NCBI GenBank assembly: GCA_949361645.1 | Contig: OX442435.1 | Span: forward strand, 4,326,220-4,390,219 | Direction: 5' to 3' | From: Spongilla lacustris | Taxonomy: Eukaryota > Porifera > Demospongiae > Spongillida > Spongillidae | DNA: 64,000 nt | In this document: in pieces, positions 58,131 to 64,000 of the stretch | Position numbering within the stretch: the stretch's first letter is position 1 | How the letters are laid out: each line of letters opens with the position of its first letter | The notes under the pieces: model-generated | What the model was told of the DNA's origin: nothing | Databases searched by the model: none | The model's input: the letters and a program-made list of their open reading frames with translations, nothing else | Program-made: the position numbers and the translations under genes

Positions 58131-59060
58131 GCTTGAAACCTAGAAAAAAACCCCGGTTGTAACAGGTAATTAAAATAAAAAAAATTCGGTCGGTTAAGGT
58201 GATTAAAAAATATATAACCGGTCCGTTTTAAGGTTGCTCGTTTTAAAATAACCGGTAATTTTCGGTTAAAACTTATGCATAAACGATGGACCAAAAGCTA
58301 ATCTAGCGCTTCCACGATTTGTTCTGCTGCAGCGGGGAGTGTAGTCCAATTGGATTGCATTAGACTGATCCAGTATATGAAAACGATATTCACAACGATA
58401 TTATGTAAGATTCCTGGACAAACTTGGTATATGCTTTTCACCCGAATACCCGACCAAACGCGGTATAGTAAACCCGCCCGACTAGCACTTTGCCACATGG
58501 CAAGTAAGATGGTATGGCCCACGGCGTACTTGCTCCTAAGCACGTCGCTGATCTCGCCGCATGCGCGCGCCGGCACGCGTATAGACCCTTTTCATCGCGT
58601 GAGCAATGACATTCATTGAAATTAGAATTATTTGTTGTCTGCCATCTTGGTGCTCAAGTTACTATAGGACGGTATGGGCAAAACAAAGCTTTTGGTTATT
58701 ACTGTACGTTCACAGTTGGGTTTTATTTTTTTACAGTGGGCATTCCATGGTAAGAATATAAAAGTATTACGAAACATGTACAGATAGGCATAAACAATAG
58801 AAAACTGTAAATTGCCCATACCGTACTACATGTATAGTAACTTGAGCACCAAGATGGAGGACAGAATTGAATATGAAATGAATTAACCTCAAATGAATTT
58901 CATTTAATTATTATTTCATTTGATTTTTGGGTCTATACGACATGCTGTCAGTGTGCGCGCGTACTCACCATGCATGAGGGTGTATAGAGGAGTTGTTGTT
59001 ATAATTATATAATGAAGATTAATTGCTATAAAAATATACCACGCAACATTGTATTTCGTA
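58131..59060 (+). mobile_element. hAT-like element fragment A, left end
   Basis: It begins GCTTGAAACC followed by AACCGG/CCGGTT-rich sequence (CCCCGGTTGT, GGTCGGTTAAGG, TAACCGGTCCG, ATAACCGGTAATTTTCGGTT). The core (GATGGACCAAAAGCTAA, ACCCGACCAAACGCGG, ATGGCCCACGGCGTA, CGCTGATCTCGCCGC, GTATAGAGGAGTTGTTG) is shared in the same orientation with fragment B (60890-61624). A right end was not seen. Assignment to hAT rests on the style of the ends and is tentative. A small MITE (58636-58865) is inserted in it. Confidence 0.5.
58636..58865. mobile_element. 230-bp MITE with 40-bp TIRs
   Basis: The left end CCATCTTGGTGCTCAAGTTA and then CTATAGGACGGTATGGGCA is matched by its inverted complement at 58813-58858, which carries a 6-bp insert. 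The interior is AT-rich without an ORF. It interrupts hAT-like fragment A. Confidence 0.75.
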
Positions 59061-59330
59061 GCTTCGTCAATTTCACACTTCAACACGACACGTGTTTAAT
59101 CACTTGAATAGTATAGAAACGCGAAGTTAATTTGCTCACTGCAGTTACCATAATTGTCATGCCTAGCTTATGGGGTCCCTAAAACTCTATAAGCTTGCTA
59201 CAGTCCCTTCAATGCAAGCTTCTCAGCTTAATATTTCGAGGTATATACAAGTATGGGGGAAAAAATAATCGTAACTGAAATACGTAAATATGAAAACTGC
59301 ATGCGCAATGCATGCAGACTGTTTTGAATC

Positions 59331-59943
59331 TTAACAATATTGAGAAAGTGGAAGTAGTATAAAGGGAGTGTTGTCATCTGATAGTTTGAAGACGTTTTTA
59401 ATCCAGTTGCATGTTTTGCTTTGCTTGAACGAATTCGGAAGCTCATTCGAAGTGATTGCCCACATCTGAAATATCTTGATCGGTATCTGCAGCAGTCTTA
59501 TTTCTTCTATGACGCATATCACGTCAATTACTTGCTCACATGTGTAGTTAGTATTGATGCCCTGTTAAAACATGACCAAGGACACATGCCATATAGGGAA
59601 ACAACTACATGCATGTACGACTAGAGTCTAGAATGCTTACCATCAAGTCTGAGAGATAGGAGCATGTGATATTTCTAATATCATTTAAGCGTTTGGTATC
59701 GTTGCACTGATCGCCCCTTACTTGTCGGAGAATACCACAAAATGTTTGGAACTTAACGGCGTTAGAATCATTCACTGTGTACTATATAAGTTTTGATATA
59801 GTACATGGACACGTTATATGTTCATTTTAGAAACTTACTGCTCCGCTTAAAGCATTTAGGGCCTGGAAGTTATTTTGGATATCTGTAAGAGTAGCAGAGC
59901 CCTGGGCAACCACAATTAGGAGACAAGCCAACTGCAGATTCAT
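59331..59943 (-). CDS. complete three-exon gene for a small secreted Cys-containing protein
   Basis: On minus, exon 1 codes from the ATG at 59943 to 59839, ending at donor GCA|GTAAGT. Exon 2 is 59781-59641 (acceptor TTATATAG, donor ATG|GTAAGC). Exon 3 is 59561-59331 (acceptor GTTTTAACAG) and ends in TAA. All junctions are phase 0, giving 158 residues. The N-terminus MNLQLACLLIVVAQGSA is a textbook signal peptide with Ala-x-Ala-like cleavage near residue 17. The mature part has seven Cys (FCG, QCN, TCS, TCE, ICV, TCN, YC at the C-terminus) and four N-glycosylation motifs (NDS, NDT, NIT, NYT). It looks mainly helical. I do not recognise a family; a secreted factor or defence or structural protein is possible. 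The weakest point is the exon 2 acceptor, which has a poor pyrimidine tract. Confidence 0.65.
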
Positions 59944-60889
59944 GATAGTTCTTAACGCTGTGAAGATATGAAGTGTTGCGCAAAGCAGTTGAATTAATAT
60001 AGCTTTCAAATATACACTGATTAATTTCAATTTCCGGAATCTTACACGTAGCAAACATGTAATTGCATGTATAGGCGTTGCATTCCACAATATACGCGAC
60101 TTCTAAGGGTATTATACAAACCTTAGCACCTTGATGTTAATGCATGAGAAGGTTGTGCTCGTCCGAAGTGCAAGTAAGAATTTTTATTAGGGTGTCCCCC
60201 TTGCGATTGGCAGAATTGGGGAAGGGGGAGGGGCGGCTCTGTTGTGCCGTTCAGTTTATTTTTTTGTGAGAGTTAAAAACTAGGGTCTGTGAACGTTTTA
60301 ACTGCTTGCGCCACACTGAGCGCGTTAATTAAGTAGTGCAATATATATATAAATATATGGGACATGCAGTGTCCAGCAAAATCACTCATCTTGCTTTTTT
60401 GTTTAATTCCACGTCAGTTGAACAGAATAGTATATCTTCCCATAATCTTCGTAACGGTACATGTTCCGTACAACATTTTCCTGTACAATTTTGTACACTT
60501 GTCCCCACATCATCTCTCTGTGTATAAATCGCTCTAATTACTTTCCATGCAGCGAGTGCAAAGATTACTAATCCAACGGGTTGGAATTCCACATTTCTCC
60601 GCGTACGAGTGTTGTGAAATTAGTGATGTAAACCTTTACGTATTGATTTGTCTTGTTCGTTGATTTTGATATATCCGTTACGGAAATACAGTTGAACAAA
60701 CTACGTGCACGTTTTCCCACGCGATTCGTGCCAGTGATACGATCACCGCCTCCCCATACACTGAGCCGGAGGCAATTTGCCCAAATCATTGGCGCGAAAA
60801 TGCCCCATGCTAATTATATGGCAGCAATGATTTCCTAACAATCAATGGATATCAGTGAAAAAGTTTGTACTGCTTTGTCAGAGGAGAGG

Positions 60890-61624
60890 GCGGTCAACGG
60901 TAATTTCCGGTTTATAAATTAATTATCAATTATTTATGCATAATCGATGGACCAAAAGCTAAACCAGCGCTTTGCTAGTCGGGCGGGCCTTACTACTGCG
61001 TTTGGGTGACAATTAAGCCTATACCAAGATTTGTTCTGCTGCAATGGGGAGTGCAGTCCAATTGGATTGCAGCGCTTCACCCGAATACCCGACCAAACGC
61101 GGTAGTAAACCCGACCAAACGCGGTAGTAAACCCGACCAAACGCGGTAGTAAACCCGCCCGACTAGCACTTTAATTTACCACAATCCCACATGCATATGA
61201 CAAGTACGATGATATGGCCCACGGCGTATACTAGCTCCTAAGCACGTCACTGATCTCGCCGCGTACGACATGCGTACTCACCATTTAGGGTGAATAGAGG
61301 AGTTGTTATAATTATATGTAGTAAATAGTAATTATGTACCACGTGAGATGGATCCCTGCCTTCGTCTCGGACCGTTGTTCGCTCTCGTCCGCTTATTGTT
61401 TTCTTGTGCCCAGCACTATTGCAAGTGTATAAGACTCGCGTGATGCCACTTGCTACTATAATTAAAATACCAACCGGTCGGATGAGGTTGTTCAAAGTAA
61501 CAACCGGTTGAAGCGGTTATTTAGCCGAAATAGAACCAGTTGGGGCGGTTTTTTTTGATTCTTGCAATCGGTTAACCGTCGGTTAACCGGTTAACTGGAG
61601 CTCCGGAACAACTGGTTTCAAGCA
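60890..61624 (+). mobile_element. hAT-like element fragment B, right end
   Basis: It shares the core of fragment A and ends with CGGTTAACCGTCGGTTAACC-type repeats and GGTTTCAAGCA, the inverted match of the start of fragment A (GCTTGAAACC). A 22-bp unit with ACCCGACCAAACGCGG is present three times at about 61088-61155. The left end is missing. Fragments A and B together show both ends of one family. Confidence 0.5.
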
Positions 61625-61644
61625 TTACTTGCATGTATTGACAT

Positions 61645-62095
61645 ATAGAGCCTTACGCGCGCAATAGTTTTGCACTTGAGCGCAAAGCAATCAAGTTTTG
61701 AAGTTAAGCTCAGAGCCCGAAACTCATTCCGATCTCACAGCTCAGAGCGCAAGGCTCGACCAATACAAAGTCCAAATTTGCATAGCACGTTAGCGCAAAG
61801 CAATTTTGGCTAGGGCTTTATGGGCCGATAGTATACATTGTACATGTATATAATTATAATGTACTGAATAATATTATATATTATAATTATATAGATTTCG
61901 CCGTCCCATAGAGAGTTTTTAGCCTAGCACTCTGAGCTTAACAACAAAATTAGTTTGCATTTGTATATTGAGCGTTGCGCTCTGAGCTAGCCTTGTGCTC
62001 TGAGGTTTGGGCTCTGAGCTTAACTTCAAAATTGCGCCAATACAAAGTTGGGCTTTGTATTGCCGGGCTCTAAGTTAATAGCTCGCGTGCGCGAC
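61645..62095. repeat. 450-bp imperfect hairpin element
   Basis: The left half carries TTGAAGTTAAGCTCAGAGCC, CTCAGAGCGCAAGGCTCG and CCAATACAAAGT. The right half carries the inverted set (CTTTGTATTG, GGGCTCTGAGCTTAACTTCA, CTCTGAGCTAGCCTTG). The centre is near 61870 in an AT-rich stretch. It is a MITE-like palindrome inserted in copy 3. Confidence 0.65.
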
Positions 62096-63325
62096 CTATC
62101 AGGCCACCGTATTTGTATGCTTTCTAAGAGTGGTGAAATCATGCATGTACTGGATGACATGCATCCCGAGGGGATTTCTAGCGCATGAAAGGTATTTCTC
62201 CTGTAATTACAGGATTTACGTGGTTCACTTTGTTCTGAAATTGTCAGTGGTATAGGATACAGTTGTTCAGCGGCTGTGTAAGAATTCAGTCCAAGTTATT
62301 AGATGGAATTGGAATGAATTGTACATTTACTACAAGTCGATCACCTCCCAGACTAGGTTGTCTCCCCTCGGACCGAGGTATGTCGTGCTATCGTTTAATA
62401 GTCTCCCCTATAATATTTGTCAACCCGGACCTTCTGCGGATGGTCCCTCTAGTCTTCAAATTGCAGCTGCGGATGGATTACATCACCGCTACGCGGATAC
62501 ATGTAGAGGGTCTGGAAGCGTTACGGGTCCGAATCCTGGCCAGTGGGCGTGTCATAATTAGATTCAGCCACGTACTTATCACGCGCAGCGGGTCACATTT
62601 TCAGATCTCGTCCCCATTTCATTTTTACCTACCCTCATTATAGCATGGCATTGGAGTTTGGATTATCTTTTGTAATTGATCTGTTCTCAGTACAGGTGAA
62701 TATCTGTGTTACGAGCTAGTGCAAGATCGCAAAATCTATCGTACTGTTAGTTGTATACTATTCAAAATAGGAGGTCAATAGCGTTTACCGTTTCGGCGTT
62801 TGGATTCAAACGCGAGGCATTTTAGAAGGGCAATTTAAGTTTCCCCTAAGGGGAGATAATTTAAAAAAAATTGTGGTGTGTAAATACTGTGCAGCATATA
62901 GTTATCCTTAGATGGTCATTTTTTTTTTACTTTTGTATAGAATTTCAATCCATATTATTATGATGTAATTTTTCAGAGAACAATCCGCGTGCAGAATTCA
63001 AATCGAGAAATGCACGCACACACACATACATACACACATGCACACACATATACACGCATGCAGTTGCATTAGACGACTGAGAAATTCTGTCGAGCCAGTG
63101 GTTTATGGATATCACGTTGTTATGAGGTTTAAGACAAGGCCTTCGATAGGTTTTTCTTTAGTGGTTGCTGAAATATGGAAAGGCGGGGGAGATATAGTGG
63201 TGGTTTCTATTAATTGTATACTAGCCTTTTGCAATAAGGAATTACTTAGGTTAGGGTTAGGGTCAGTGCGCCCTCTCCTCTGACAAAGCTAGCAGTACAA
63301 ACTTTTTCACTTATATACATTGATT
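62096..63325. other. interior of foldback copy 3, no gene recognised
   Basis: It contains a copy of the GCGGATGGATTACATCACCG word (about 62470-62490) followed by GGGTCCGAATCC, a short CA-rich patch near 63012-63060, and GGTTAGGGTTAGGGT at about 63248 (two telomere-like units only). No ORF has domain support. Confidence 0.35.
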
Positions 63326-64000
63326 GCATGGGGCATTTTCGCGCCAGTGATTTGGGCAAATTGCCTCCCGTTTTGTGTATGGGGAGGCGGTGATCGTATC
63401 ACTGGCGCGAATCGCTTGGGAAAACGTGCATGTAGACTGTAGCTTGTCGAACTGCATGTATTTCCGTAACGGATGAATCAAAATCAACGAACAGGACAAA
63501 TCAATAGGTAAAGGTTTACATTGCGAATTTGACAACACGCGCGTACGCGGAGAAATGTGGAATTCTAACCCGTTGGATTAGTAATCTTTGCACTCGCGGT
63601 ATCCATGGAAAATAATTAGAACACTAAAATCGATTTCTACAGCGAGGGGACAAGTGTACGAAATTGTAAAGGAAAGTGTTGTACCGTTACAAAGACATAC
63701 TGTTTTGTTCAACGTGGAGTTAAGCATAAAAGCCAGAAGGGTGATTTTGCTGGACACTGTCCCATATATTATGATTATATATAGTTATAATTATTATTTA
63801 ATATGGCATCAGCTAAAGGTGGTATCATACAATACATGTTAAACACTAGTAAACTATGTATAACTATATGTATGAGTCAACCATCTAACTGAGTAGAGAG
63901 CGCACAAGGGAAAGGTTTAGTCTGCAGTAAATGCTGTCCAGAGTGGTGGAAGTGGTGGAGTTAACCTGGACTGAAAGGCGGGAAGCACGTTTCTTGAATG

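Larger units (their letters stand above)
60359..63763. mobile_element. foldback element, GGGACAGTGTCC family copy 3
   Basis: The left end is GGGACATGCAGTGTCCAGCA, which has a 4-bp insert relative to the family tip. The right end is the tip complement. ATAT flanks both ends (60355-60358 and 63764-63767). The inverted arms are about 60359-60810 and 63326-63763 and share GTTACGG, GATTCG(C)GCCAGTGAT and GCAATTTGCCCAAATC. The 2.5-kb interior has taken in other repeats: the hAT-like fragment B (60890-61624), a hairpin (61645-62095) and a TAGTCTCG-family piece near 62470. No transposase was found. The ORFs at 60568-60789 and 60653-60838 are arm by-products. Confidence 0.8.

Noticed and set aside
62505..62545. 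tRNA-like B-box (GGGTCCGAATCC)
   Set aside because: No A-box at the right distance and no cloverleaf could be drawn, so it is probably chance or a decayed SINE.
63240..63262. Telomere-like GGTTAGGGTTAGGGT
   Set aside because: Only two units, too short to be an interstitial telomere tract.

Overview
This window looks like nuclear DNA of an AT-rich, TE-dense invertebrate. A demosponge is my best guess, but the call is inference. The supporting signs are spliced genes with small phase-matched exons (an Ig exon, an FN3 half-exon and a TM exon on the minus strand), very frequent ACATGTACATGT-type words, many poly-G/poly-C runs, and transposon-derived protein fragments of kinds I associate with sponge and cnidarian genomes. 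No rRNA, tRNA, bacterial operon or CRISPR array was seen.

Layout. 1.5-7.0 kb (minus): 3' part of a receptor-like gene with an FN3 half-domain, an Ig-like domain, a linker, one transmembrane segment and a short cytoplasmic exon, its introns loaded with MITEs. 5.5-15.7 kb: scattered decayed ORFs, including three copies of a nuclease-like retroelement C-terminus, a possible transposase tail and a TRQQLLQW/SWIM-type fragment. 16,203-30,999: a 14.8 kb TA-flanked element with mariner-like tips (CAGGGTGTCC), two near-identical 6.5 kb inverted arms and a 1.7 kb spacer holding an HTH (DUF4817/mariner-like) ORF and a retroelement ORF. 31,027-40,660: a second giant foldback element (9.6 kb), only 27 bp further on. 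Its tips (GGGACAGTGTCC) match two smaller elements in the window (708-1,493 and 60,359-63,763), and its arms are built from 22-27 bp minisatellites in opposite orientations.

41-46 kb (plus): candidate exons of an unknown gene, a frameshifted PHD-finger pseudogene, a second SWIM-type fragment and a 1.5 kb TA-flanked palindrome. 47-48 kb: poly-G blocks around a 131 bp hairpin with perfect 63 bp arms. 50-52 kb: a scrambled Ty3/gypsy relic (gag on plus, RNase H on minus). 52.5-56 kb: microsatellites and minisatellites. 57.3-58.1 kb (minus): candidate exons of an unrecognised gene. 59.3-59.9 kb (minus): a complete three-exon gene for a 158-residue secreted Cys-containing protein. 58.1-63.8 kb otherwise: nested hAT-like fragments, small hairpin elements and the third member of the GGGACAGTGTCC family.

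The strongest candidate for something undescribed is the pair of giant inverted-repeat transposons. Each keeps ordinary TIR tips but has grown kilobase-long arms by tandem amplification, one from 1.4-1.6 kb units and one from minisatellites. Together they make about 24.4 kb, 38% of the window, into two adjacent palindromes.
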